Of a stretch of 64,000 nucleotides of DNA, positions 50,980 to 62,900 are shown piece after piece. The stretch covers positions 2,976,001 to 3,040,000 of the forward strand of contig JAHREC010000013.1 of NCBI GenBank assembly GCA_020081605.1, in the 5' to 3' direction. Under the pieces are notes generated by a model. It was not told the origin of the DNA. It saw only the letters and a list, made by a program, of their open reading frames with translations, and did no database searches. Source of the DNA: Albifimbria verrucaria (Eukaryota > Ascomycota > Sordariomycetes > Hypocreales > Stachybotryaceae). Position numbers and translations under genes: made by a program. How positions within the stretch are numbered: the stretch's first letter is position 1; each line of letters starts with the position of its first letter.

Positions 50980-53088
50980 ATGCTCTCCTTGTACCTCATC
51001 GTAGCGGCTGCTGTCGTCTACTGGGCCGCGTCCAAGTATTCGCGACTTCAAACAAATATAGCCGAAGCCAAAAGAAGCGGCGTGCCGTATATTGTAACTC
51101 GTATGTTCCGCCATTATCTTTCTACTCGCCGAAACGCTTAGGCTTACAAAGACGGCTTGTTTTCTTGTTTTAGCGATAACACCGACCAACATTTTCGTGT
51201 ACCTTTTCCACAAGCATTGGGCTCCGTTGGTCAGGCTTTTGCCCAGATCGTGGTGGCAAGAATGGCTTGAGTAAGTGACGATGTGGTGATCTAGGCGCAC
51301 GATGTCGGTTACGTATATCTGCAGTCCTGGATGATGCTGATGACATGATCGCGTGGTAGAGTGGTGAATTATGGCAGCTACTGGAAGACGAAGCACGCTC
51401 ATTTCGATAAGCATGGGGAATGTTCATGTTGGTTTCGCCGCAGGGGAACCAGCTCATGCTCGCCAACGCAGAGGTCATCCACCAAGTCATGGGCAATCTA
51501 GATCGCTTCCCTAAGGATATCGAGCGGTATGGCATCATGCGACACTTCGGCGAGAACCTGCTCACAGCCGATGTTGCCACTTGGCGCGTGCATCGCAAGC
51601 TCACCTCGGGATCGTTCAACGAGCAGAACGCTGCCCTCGTCTTCCGCGAAGCCACCCGTCAATCCAAGGGCATGATCAAATTGTGGACCGATTCCGCCGG
51701 AAAGCCAAAGAAGACGATACGTACGTTGGAGAATGACACAAACAGACTGGCACTGCACATTATCGGTTACGTTGGCTTTGGGCTTTCCTTACTGTGGCCC
51801 GGAGAGACGCTACCTGAAGACGCCTCTCCCAAGGTGAAGAAGTATGGATCCCTGACGGCGTCGCCAGGGCATGTTCTGAGTTTTGCGGATACTGTACAAA
51901 TCCTCTTGGAGAAGATCACAACCGTGTTTCTCTTGCCGGCAAGATTCCTCAGTATGCTATTCCCAATACAGCGCCTTGGATGAAAATGGTTACTGACGAC
52001 TTATTGCAGAGCTTCTACCGTCTGATAGTGCCAAGCTGGCAGCGCAGTCATACGAAGACTTTACGAAATATCTATCAGAGCTACTGGACGAGAAAACGGA
52101 GCAGGCGCGCAAAGGAACGCAGGCTGAGGTCGGCATGGACTTTATGGGTCACCTGGCTCGCTCAAGCAACGAACTAGAAGACGGGGCCACCGGGAAAGAG
52201 TCGCAAAGACAAAGATTGTCGCGAGACGAGATCATTGGCAACGCATTCATCATGCTCGTGGCTGGACATGAGACATCGGCCAATGTGCTGCACTTCTCTA
52301 TTTTGGAGCTTGCCACGAACCCGGCAAGCCAGCGACGCCTTCAAAAGGACATTGACGAATTGCTTGGTGACAGAGACCCAGAGACCTGGGAGTACGAGAA
52401 CGTGGTGAATAAGTTGATGGCAAGTATGCCGGGGGCAGTCATGAACGAGATATTGCGACTTATCCCGCCCGTGGTAGACATGCCCAAGAAGGTCTCAGAC
52501 GAGCATGATGCAATTGTCACCATGAACGGTAAGCAGTACACGCTACCCAAGAGCACCGGCGTCTCAGTACTGGCTGTGTCGGCGCACCGAAACCCTCAAT
52601 ACTGGCGGACGCAACCGAGCAAGATTCACCCCGGGAAGACCGACGTGGACGATTTCGTGCCCGAGAGATGGCTTCTAACGAACGAGGACAGCAAGCTGGA
52701 CGACGGGCAGGCACCGGAGGACGCGGTCACGAGCGCACAGCTGTATAGGCCACCGTCTGGATCGTTTATTCCATTCAGTGCCGGAGCGAGATCGTGTATT
52801 GGAAGGCGGATCGCGCAAGTGGAGATCGTGGCCATGCTGGCGGTGCTGTTCCAAAAGTACAGCGTGGAGCTGGCGCTGGACGAGTGGGCCAGCGACGAAG
52901 AAGTGTCCAAGATGAGCAAAGAGCAGGCGACAAAGGTGTACGCAAAGGCGCAGAAGAAGAGCCGCGAGACGCTGGAGAACTGCGCGTCCGTCCTGACGCT
53001 GAAGCTACAACGTGGCCAGCACGTACCGGTGAGGTTGGTGAAGAGAGGCGAGGAGCGGTTCGTGAACTGGCTGGAGATGGAGAAATAG
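50980..53088 (+). CDS. Cytochrome P450 monooxygenase
   Basis: This is a membrane-anchored haem-thiolate monooxygenase with unknown substrate. Exons are 50980-51100, 51174-51270, 51360-51951 and 52010-53088, giving about 629 residues. A short hydrophobic N-terminus (LYLIVAAAVVYWAASKY) is the ER anchor. The I-helix reads LVAGHETSAN, the K-helix ExxR reads NEILRLIPP, the PERF-like segment reads FVPERWLL, and the haem loop FIPFSAGARSCIGRRIAQVE places the ligand at about Cys533. One base is missing in the T run at 51423-51424. After the haem loop there is an extra charged segment of about 40 residues (containing SDEEVSKMSKEQATKVYAKA) before the usual C-terminal strand, making the protein longer than the typical 500-540. 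The intron 51952-52009 was chosen because it restores LPARFLKLLPSDSAKL. Confidence 0.92.
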
Positions 53089-54517
53089 GGAGTTTGATCT
53101 GTCAGCTCATCCACGCACGTAACTCATCACACGGCCTGCTTCGTAAGAAGATTAGTAGTTTTCACAAGACGAACTGGACAGTTCTAGCTTGCACATGAGA
53201 GTGGAGATGAGGATTGAGGTTTGGTGATGTCAAGATCTGACGATGACCTAGTGTGGGGACCGGGAGCAAGAGGGCAGGCAGAGTCTGGCTGGCTGGAGCC
53301 GTTCATCTTGTTCTTGTTCTTTTTCTTTTTCGGTTTTTGTTCTTCATGAACACACAACTACTAGCAGAGAGAATGCAAGTGATGCAGAGTAAACGGACTT
53401 GAAGTGGATGGCTACTATATCTACAGAACGAGTCTATTGAAAGCAGATAACAAAAAGGCGGGATAACGTTAAGAGCTCTGGTATGACGATGCATTCGTTG
53501 CCATAGCTCTAAGGTAGCAGCTTACTGCATTAGCTTAGCTCGACGACTATGACGGAATAGCTTCACTTTTGGCATGGCCCGTTCGGGACAGACAGCGTGG
53601 GGTAACAGGCTCCTCTCCAAGCGTCAAAGTGAAGAAAGAAGAAGAAAGTAGAAGGAAAACAAAACAAAAAGAAGGGAATCCCCAGCATAGAGATCAAACC
53701 CCATGATCAACAGAGAATTCAGTCCTGCAAAAGGCCGACCTCAGCGGCCATGTAAATGTAAACAAAGACCCCAGTAGCTGCCTGTTTGGGTAAATACCTC
53801 AGGAAGACGGACGGGTACCTGGGCCTCGCACCCACTGGCCGCTGCAGCTCCATGTAGCGGCTGGAGCTATGACACGTAGTCTCAGCCCAGCGACCAAGTA
53901 CCATCACAAAGCAGCGCAACCACAGGGCTGGCTGACAAGGTAAGGGAAATTCTAACAGGAAGGCAAGCGAATGAGGGACCAGAACCAGTGACAGCGGCGA
54001 CGAGGAGGGACTCCCCGAAAACATAAACAACCACAACCTCTGCTCTGCTCTGTCTGCCTCTGTCTGCCTCTGCCTCTGCTTTCTGCCCTACCCTGCCCAT
54101 TCACTTACTTACCCCGGTGCTTCCTCACACCACACACAGACCATTCGCCCCTCCACCCCTTCTGGACGGGAAGAGACATACATAATCCATACACACACTA
54201 ACTACTGACTACTACGCGCAATAAGTTAGTACACATCCCCCAAAGCCCACATTGACCTCACTCTACCTTGCCTTGTCTCGACTTCCTCCACCGCCCCAAC
54301 ACCACTCCCTCCCACTCGCCTTCAACTTCAACCAAGCTTCCCCCAACCCACCACGCAAGGCATTGACGCTCTTCACCAGCATTGCTAGGATCGCCTTTCT
54401 CGCGCGACCTCGTCGATACCCAAATCTTCTGCGCTTGCCTGCCGCGTCGCGCCGCCGCCTTCTTCCCCGGTTTTTCTGAGCTACCTTGCTCCGAGCTCCC
54501 AAGTCAACACAGACGCA
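53089..54517. other. Intergenic region, no gene recognised
   Basis: These 1.43 kb hold the P450 3' flank and the promoter of the next gene. The last 400 bases are pyrimidine-rich (CCTCTGTCTG, CACACCACACA and TCCACCG runs), typical of fungal promoters and leaders. Confidence 0.5.
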
Positions 54518-56001
54518 ATGGCTGCTCCGCCCGTCGCGACATCGACAAACAGCTGGCTGCGCGCCCAGCGAAAGTCTGATCTCTCGGAAATCGCTGAGAA
54601 CATCGGCCTCAAGAAGTACGTTTGCATCCCCTAGATTTTTCTTTGTTTTCTTTTGTTTTCCTTTGCCCTGGCCAGGCCTTGTCTGGCTTCCGGCGCGTCG
54701 TGGGTTCGGCCCGCCCAAAACACACGATGTTGCGACGCGACAGATCGCCGCACGGCGTGCCCTGCGACGCGCCCGCCAGCTTCCTCGCCGTCTTGCACGC
54801 AAACTTTGTGTGCAGTCGACCAAAATCCGCCGTCGTCGCGACGCGCTTACACGTGATGCCTCTTCGACTAACACCCGCCCTTCCAGCTACGAGAGCTTCA
54901 AGAAGAGCGAGCTCGAGGCCGCCCTCGATGAGTACCTCGCCGAGCACAGCAACCGCTTCGCGTCCCGCTCCGACCTGACCGGCTACTACAACAGCCGGTC
55001 CAAGGCCCTCGGCTCCCCGTCAAGCGCGAGTCCCTGAAGGACGAGACGGAGAGGGGACTCAAGGTCGCCAAGCGAAGGGCAACCAAGCTTGCCGAGGAGA
55101 TTGCCGCCGAGTGAGTGCCTCCCTGCCGTGCTTCGTTCTTTTAACCACGTGTTTTCTACGGATCCCTTCGTCGATGCTTACGCGCTCCTCCCCGTGCGCA
55201 AGCCTCAACCGCCAGGGCGAATCATAGACTGACGTGGTTTTCTCAAGTGTACGCGTGCTGACTTCGCGCGATGCGCGCGACGATAGTAGCGAAGACTCGC
55301 GCGGCTCCTCAACCGCCCTCATCCAGACCCCCGGCCGCAGCCTCAGCCAGGTCGCCGCTCGCATTCCCCTGCCCGCCACTCCTGCCGATGTCGCCAACGC
55401 CGTCGACCGCTCCACCATGGTCGTCCGCCAGCGCGTCACCTCTATGTACGAGGAGAGCGGCATCACCGAGGCCTCCCACGCCACGCGCGAGGCCCTGAGC
55501 ACCGTCACCAGCATCCTCTTCCTCGTCCAGGCCTTTGAGCTCTTCTTCATCCGCGCCGAGGTCCTCGCCAACCGCTACGCCTTCACCATTCCTGCCGTCT
55601 CTGCTCTTGGTACCTCGGACATCCCCGTCTACCTGCCCGACATGTTCCTGCTGCTCACCTCGAGCTTCTGGTCGCCCGCTTTGACCTGGGTCCTCACCAG
55701 CGTCGCCGTGCCCAGCCTGTTTGGATACTTCTTCAACCTGAGCGTCAGCCACGCTCCCGTCCACCGCACCCGCTCCAAGTCGTCCACCCCCGAGTATGTC
55801 GTTGACCCTCTCACCTTCAGCATCGCCAGGGCCATCATTTCGTACGTTGTCTACGGCCAGGGCGTCACCTTTGGCGGCCTCCTGTCCGACGTCTCCATCG
55901 AGCGCCTGAATCGTGCCGTGTACGGTGGCTACCAAGGTATGCTGACCGGCAGCGCGGTCACCGCCCTGGTCAGCTTCTACGACGCTATCCTGAGGAAGTA
56001 G
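54518..56001 (+). CDS. Multi-pass membrane protein with SAP/HeH-like N-terminal domain
   Basis: I do not recognise a named protein. Exons are 54518-54615, 54887-55110 and 55248-56001, giving about 358 residues. The N-terminus (about residues 13-50: WLRAQRKSDLSEIAENIGLK, then NYESFKKSELEAALDEYL) has the helix-extended loop-helix pattern of SAP/HeH domains, as in inner nuclear membrane proteins. A basic region (KVAKRRATKLAEEIA) and an acidic Ser-rich linker follow. Four hydrophobic segments are in the last 200 residues: STVTSILFLVQAFELFFIRA, MFLLLTSSFWSPALTWVLTS with VPSLFGYFFNLS, FSIARAIISYVVYGQGVTFG, and GMLTGSAVTALVSFYDAIL. One base is missing in the C run at 55015-55018. Intron 1 is 271 bases. 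Nuclear-envelope or ER location is an inference from the architecture. Confidence 0.8.
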
Positions 56002-57484
56002 ATGGCCAGGGCATAGGAGCGTTCTGGAAACGCTGCAGTGCATGGCTTCCTGTTTTCCAAGTACGATGTCATGCAAGACCTCTTCGCGTTGCTACGGATA
56101 ATTAAAGACAACCCTGGTCTCACCTTGATCTATCCTGTCCTTGCATTCCCTCGAGGGACTGTCGAAGCGGCGTTTAGGGAGTTGGGGATACCTCGGTGCT
56201 CACTATTTCTTACAGGGACCTGGTTTCACTTGAGGGTAGCCCACGGGGACTGTTACATAGTCTTAGCAAGGGTAGCTGTGATGTTCACGGCTAGTGTGAT
56301 TCAGGACAATGGATCCCATCTCATTCGCGAGATGGGTGACGCGTCCTTGGCTCGCATTTTCCCTCGAACCCCGATGGGCTGCAGGGTGCAAGATTGGATC
56401 TCCTTTCGTTCTTGGCTTGGAGTGTATTTTCCTCTTTAATGGGTCTCAATGCTGGCATGTTTATGGAGGTGACGGCGGTGCAGGGAAGCTCTGATATGGG
56501 GTCAGTCGCACAGAGAATGGGATGGGCAGTACGGGAGCGGGTGGAAAACGGTGTGCACGCGAGGCACGGGGCGAGTTTTTGTCTTTTTCCTCTTTTTTGG
56601 TGATACCGTTACATTTGCATTTCCTGCCGGAGAATTCCGCGTTGTTTTGCTGGGTTTTCCTATTCGTCTGTATCTTGCTGCCTCTTCGCTTGTCTCGGCG
56701 AAGCTTGGGTTGGGAGACGGACATAGATCAAGCGGTTGCGAGGGAGGAAGCAAGGCCTGCCCCATATCCGTATGAATGAACGAAAGAAAGGGGAGTGGGA
56801 ATATATGTGTATTTGTTTACTTGGTCTAATAGGTGTCCTGCATCTCTATTCTACTGCTTTCGCTTGCTGCCTATTGTTGCCTGACATAGTAGCCCGACAT
56901 AGGAATAACACAACCCAAGTGGTTCATATGAGACATTGATCCTGCTTGGAACTAAGTAACTATGGATTCCATAATGAACGTGTTAAATGTACTTGATGCA
57001 TTTACTACTCGAAGACACTGATAATACGGGAAAGGGCACGAATAAACCTCACATAGAACAGCTGGATAGGAAAAGTTCCCTGAGTTCAATTGCCTGAATC
57101 CTCTTCTTTTAAGAATACCTATGTAAAACTCCTCTGTCGCCCATAAGACGATAATGATCCCCTTTCCTTCCTTCATGTCAATCAACCGCTTGATCTAAAG
57201 ACTGAAAATGTGACATCGACAAAACGCCGCCCAGTTTCGTTTGCCATTGCGCCATCTAGATATTTGATCTACTCCAGTTCCCTAAGCTGAATTCTGCATT
57301 GTGTCTCGAGCACAACATAAATATTTGGACAAAAAAAAAAATAACACAAGAAAAACAAAAGATGTAGCATGTAAATGCGAAGAAGGAAAGAAAAAATGGG
57401 TATAAAATGAAATCGGGGAGTTCCCTCGTGCCGTGTTGCTCTCGTGTCGGGGCGTGGTGGTTATGGTTATCAACCCCTCGCTGT
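56002..57484. other. Convergent intergenic region
   Basis: These 1.48 kb lie between convergent genes. Open frames of up to about 130 codons have no domain. The right part (57300-57420) is A-rich. Confidence 0.5.
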
Positions 57485-59997
57485 TTACTTCTCCGATGGG
57501 TGTTCTCGCTTGATAGGATGTACGAGCATGCTCTTGAGGCACATTCTGCCAGTGCCCTCTGCGCTCTCCTCCTCTTCCTTGCCTCCTCTCTCGGTTCCCT
57601 CTCCGGCCCTACCACCACCGTCACCGCGGCCATCCATTTGCGCGTAACCGAGCCAACGGCGCCATGCCAGGCCAGCAAACTCGCTGTTGAAGTACCAGCT
57701 AGCTCCGGCATGGTTGTGCTCGTTCTTGAGGTCAAATGGACTGCCACGGCCTGATGTTGAGTGATCCCTACCACCGTTGAAGGCTGCATCTATGGTTGCG
57801 GCAGGGTACCATGCTCGGTCCAAGAACACGGGGTGCGGGGCGTAGACGGCCTTGAGACCATGGTGGAGTGCCACGCTAGGAGGGAACATTTCGGTGAACA
57901 TGCTGTGATGGTGTCGCCAAACTTCCTCGTGCATGGCCAGCAACAGACGACGGCTCATGCGCGATGCTGTAATGATGGCAGTCCTACGTGGCGGTGGCTT
58001 GTCCCAGCCCGTCACATCCAGATGGAAGACCCAACCGGAGGAGTCAGCGTCAAAGATGGGGTTCAAGCTAATAAAGTCCGCTTCTTCACCAACACCACAC
58101 TTTGTCTTGTCCTCCTGATCACAGCTCTCAGGAAGAGGGGTTCGGCCTTCCTCCTCAAGTCGAATCTGCTTCATACCCTTGAATTTCAAAGGTCCAAAGA
58201 TAGGGTCGCGACCGGAGCTGGCAACGTTCTCCTTTACAGTCTCGGTAAAGTTCTCCCAGGAGCCGTGATATGAGGGGATGTAGTAACGCTCGCTGCGTTC
58301 CCACATGTAAGATCAGGGTTGCTTACTAGCCCACTTGCCGATACGGTCAAAGAACTCGTAATAGTTGCCGAGGAATCGCATATCCATTTCCCAGTTCCAG
58401 ATGTGGTCATACTCGGGGTGTTGCGTTGCGAACACTTGCAAAGGCAGGTGGGCACTGCGGTAGACTCCATGAATGTCAGACTTACTCGGGTTGGCGATGG
58501 GTTCCTTAAAGGTGCCGGGATACATGAGCTTCATCTGAGGAACGCTCCAAATCGAGACCATGCTGTGGAATTCATCAGGAATGTTGTCATAGAGAATGTC
58601 CTGGACGGTCTCCTCATCAGCCCAGATGGGGACATCCTTGTCGCGAACATGCAGCAAAAAGTGCACACCGTATTCGCCTCCAGACTTCAGTGCTACCTCG
58701 TTTACGAGGGCGCGGAAGTTGAGGAGTACATGTTCGGTCCACTTAAAACCAGTGTAGAGGCGGATGACAATGCCAATGCGGCCGAGCTTATCAGAATCTG
58801 CGCGAGATTTCAGGTCACTGGGGTCCTCGGCCAGTCCGGCACGGAAGCGGTGCTTGTTGGCTTCGTAACATCGCTTCTGTGCATTGCCCCAGTCAATCTC
58901 AGTGTAGCTGATCTTGCCACTTTCGGACCAGACTTCCTCACTCCCGAACTTTCAGTATCGAGCCCAGTGTCGCTGCCGCCCTCGAGTTTGCTGTAGCCGA
59001 ATCCATAAGGACCGAATCGTCCAAATCGGTCGAAGCAAACGTCGTCTCTGATACCAAGAAGTTCATGCGAACCAAGAGCCGGGTTAGGGGCGTTCTTAGT
59101 GACGCCCGGATAAGCGTAGATACTGGGAGCAGGGATTTGGTTCTCCTTGTCAAGATAACATTGCACGATATCCTTGGCCGTGTAAGGATCGTAGGGCTTG
59201 GGCTTCGGAATATCGTTGGAAGTAGGAGGCTGGGGAACGGTGTCGGTCGAGCTGGGTTGGGGTACTCGGGTTCATGATCCTTCTTGCTAACCAAGGTCTT
59301 GAGTCCAAAGTAGTATGCGTTGAGGCTGTGATGAGGTTGTGAGCAGGAATGTCAAGATTAACGAGTTCTGAGGCGACACTTACTGTGGGAATTTGAGCCA
59401 TTTGGCGCCATCGGGTTGCTCCTGAGGTTCCTCAGAAGGCAGACCGGGGACCACCTTGTCGTCTGGCTTCCCTTAGGGTCCTTTCCGGCCTTATCGTCGG
59501 ATTCATGATCTTGCTCAGTATGCGGCTTGATGGTTCCAGCTACGGACGGCTGCTGCTTAAATTCTTCCTTCTGCTGCTGCTGTTGCTGTGCCGCAGGAGC
59601 CGCATTGTGCGGCTCCTCAACCTTGGGAGGGTTAGGCTTCTCGTCAACCGGTACCACCACGTTGTTGCCAGCACCACCAGCGGGTGCGGCCTCATTCTGA
59701 GGAGAAGAAGGACCATTGTGGTCGACTATTCGTTCCGACGACGGCTTCGTGGTAGTGAAGGGGGTTCGCAATGCCGTATGAGGATCTCTCTCGGTGGTGG
59801 AAGAAGGCGAGGCTCACGACCAACAAGCATAAGCATGACCAGACAAAGACTCTGCGATACATGGGGTGGCGTAGAATCGACCTCGCCCTAAAGGTCGATT
59901 TCTCGGAGGCATTCGAATATGGAAGCAACGGATCATGCCTCCTGTTAACAGAGGCAGATGAGCTGGAGCGACTGCTCATGATAGGCTTGAGCCCCAT
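57485..59997 (-). CDS. DUF3405-family type II membrane protein (fungal, function unknown)
   Basis: DUF3405 proteins are fungal, membrane-anchored and thought to be glycosyltransferase-like; no activity is established to my knowledge. Exons are 59997-59384 and 59325-57485, about 819 codons. A Ser/Arg-rich cytoplasmic tail, one anchor (about residues 47-65, YRRVFVWSCLCLLVVSLAFF) and a Gln/Pro-rich stem precede the conserved domain. Its landmarks are VCFDRFGRFGPYGFGYS, WGNAQKRCYEANKHRF, IVIRLYTGFKWTEHVLLNFR, WNWEMDMRFLGNYYEFFDRI and WYFNSEFAGLAWRRWLG. Breaks: GGGG at 59232, CCC near 58943, CCC at 59470, and the G5 run at 59760-59764, where the frame needs one base fewer or two more. In addition there is an in-frame TGA at 58315-58313 between WASKQP and MWERSERYY, which no run correction removes. 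Confidence 0.85.
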
Positions 59998-62900
59998 GGC
60001 GAAGAGGATGTAGGATGTGATGGCCCGAAATGGGACCGTGGCTGCGAGTCTGTTGCAGTATTATGACCACATATAAGGAACGACGTTGGCCAAGAGGGTT
60101 ATATGAGTGAGTAGCTTCGTGGACAGCACCGGGGGCGAGTCCCGTCGCGAGGTGGGAGGCCTGCGTGGGCGGAGGCTGATAAGGAAACTGGGCCGCGATT
60201 GCAACCTTCACAACTTGCCAAGGACTTCTATCTCGGGATAGAGTGGAAGATGTCGAAAGAAATGGAATAGATGAGAAAAGGAAAGGAAAGGAAAAATGGG
60301 CAAGTAATGGCTACAGGGAAAGGTAGAGTGAAAAGAAGAGAAAGGTAAGAAGTAGGACGATACGGGGTTACGAAGATCAACGACAGGGCAGCCAGGTGGA
60401 AACAACAGACGAGTCGACAGTATTAAACTGAGGAGCGGGCTCAGCTTCCCACTGGATTTAGCACAAGGGTCCAGCCGGGAGCTGGTCCAATGGACGGACG
60501 GGTGGGTGGGTGGAAGCGACTCGTTACTGTTGGTAGCCTCATGTCGCATCATTTACTTGCAATGACACAAGGGTGCATGGCTCCTGGGCCAGCCCACTTG
60601 GGCCGGAGACATGGACCTCAAGATCCAGGCATGGCAAGGGCTCCCTAGTCGTGTCCAGACCCATGGCAACGTGCTGAGAAGATTTATCGTCCCCACGCAC
60701 CCGTTTCCCGATAGGCATGGTTTTGACGGGAAAAGGACGAGATAGCGGCGCTGCTGCGACTAGTCGATACGGCAGGCTGAATACTGTACTGGAAACCTGC
60801 TTGATCAACCTCATTCGCCTTGCCCGTATGAGCCACGCGGCCCTGGGCGTTTACGCCTTTGCCAGCGGTCTGTCAGCAACCAGCCATCGGTCAAGCGCCG
60901 ATCGTGAGGGGGCCCGCCTCCGTGCGAGAGAGTGAAGCGTAGTGAGAGACTGTAAAGGAAAGGAGGCGTTTAGCTGGCGACGATCAAAGTGTGCCATTGC
61001 CATGGTGGTGTGCTGTACTGTACATAGTAAGGTAGATAGATAGCGCAGTGCACAGTAAGTGGGTGGAGCACATGCAATCTGCAGTCGCGCCTAGCGCTCG
61101 ATCCACGAGATGTGACAATTTCGTGGAAAAAGGAGGTTCGGATGTTGCTAATAGTAGGATAAGCAGAGCAGCAGAAAGAGGGAAGCGGGTCGGATAGAAA
61201 CTTCCTAGCCACTCGTCGCAGCGCAGGTACCGAGTCAGGAAGGTACGGAGGCTTTGTGCAGCGACAGGTGCAGGAACAAGTACAGAGGTATTTTCTCTAC
61301 CTCCCCACCGCCACAGGTACCTGTACCAGCACGGCGCAGAGGGGCACGGCTCTGCTCTGCACTGGACTGCTCTGCTCTGCACTGCACCACACAGTGGCAC
61401 CACACTTTCGTGATACCGCTGCACAGTACCGGCACTGGCCCCTCCGCCCGCTGTACACAGTATTCGCAGCAAGCCTCCAGGGCTGAATCTGGCTCATAGC
61501 CGCACAAGGGCGGTGCTGATGCTGGTGCTGATGCTAACTTTGCTCCTGCACGCCAAATTGCTAAACTTAGATCCCCTTTCCAGCCATCGGTATTTTGCCT
61601 TTTCTGCCGCCTACCTATCATCATCAGCAACAACACCACCACCACCACCACCGCCTGCACTACTGCCAATCGCCCTTTTCATTGCCCAAGCGGCGGCCCC
61701 TACTGACATGGTACAGTAGACCGCTCCGTCGTAAGCTGACCCATCAGGTACATCCCGTGTAACGGCCAACTTGAGTCCAAAACGGTCATTAGGGGTCTGG
61801 GACGGCCAACGATGCCGCCCGAACGGTACACCACTCATCCGACCCGCGCCCTTCTTTTTCCTTCTAAACCGCTTTCCTCCTTTTGCGGCTGCACCCGCAT
61901 CTAGGCATTGGCAGCGAAGGGGCCCTCGTCGGTTTCATCGTCTGAGGAGGAAATAGCAGGATGCTCCGATCGTCCTGATTGGGCAGCCCCTCCTGGTCCG
62001 GCGACGCCAACCACCAGCTACACATTTTCCATGGCCGCTTGACCATCGTCTCATCTTGCCTGTCGTCGCAAGCTTGCCATCTCCCAGTATCTACAGTAGA
62101 GCCATCGCAACACGAGCCTGCTGCAGGCGTAACCCGCCTCGCCCTTCGTAAACGATGCGCCTTAACCGCTATCGCTGCCGCTCCACCCGGACGGGGCTGT
62201 CGCCAACTGCGTCATGGCAATGCCTTGAGAGAGAAACTCGAGCAAGGAAACTTCTCGAGAATGCCATGCTCTGTCCCGTAAAAGCAACAGTACGAGGCCG
62301 ACTCCCCGCCGCCCCGCTGCGGAACCCTTCTGGTGGCTTGGCCTTCGTGCTGCTAAGAGAAGCCGTTCGTCCTAGACGGGGGCCTCATCAGCAGATACGG
62401 TACATTCAGGTACCTACCGTTACACGTCGAACCTGCCACCTTGCCAGTGGATAATCCTGGCCAGCGTCGATTGCGCCGTTAGGGTCTTGGTCTTGGCGGT
62501 CTTGCCATTTTATGTTTCATCGTGATGTTGTATCAGATATCCTGCTTCATCAACGAGCACAAAGCTTTGGCCAGTCCAACGGACTCGGGGCTCTTGGCGC
62601 ACATTGAACCACACAGGGCTCCCTTGGTGAAGATTGCTTGCTTCTTCCTTCCGTGTTTCGTTGAACGCTCAGCAAGGGCCACTGCATATAATCTGCATGC
62701 ATATGTTCTGCACCCAAAATCCCACTTGGTCGCCACGGCGCTTCTGATTGGAGCCAAAGTGAAACAATCTTAGATGCCTACTCAAACCCTGACGAAGCCT
62801 GTGTTTCGTCTGGTCTTTGCTTATTGTTACTTCCATTCGGCTGCAGGCGCCGTTTTTCTCTACCCAGCTTTCGCTTATTACGGTAATTTACTCGAATCTA

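Noticed and set aside
42272..53088. Regulator, oxidoreductase, homoaconitase and P450 as a secondary-metabolite cluster
   Set aside because: No backbone enzyme (PKS, NRPS, terpene cyclase) is present, and the homoaconitase is a full-length housekeeping type with a mitochondrial presequence. Only the oxidoreductase/regulator pair looks linked.
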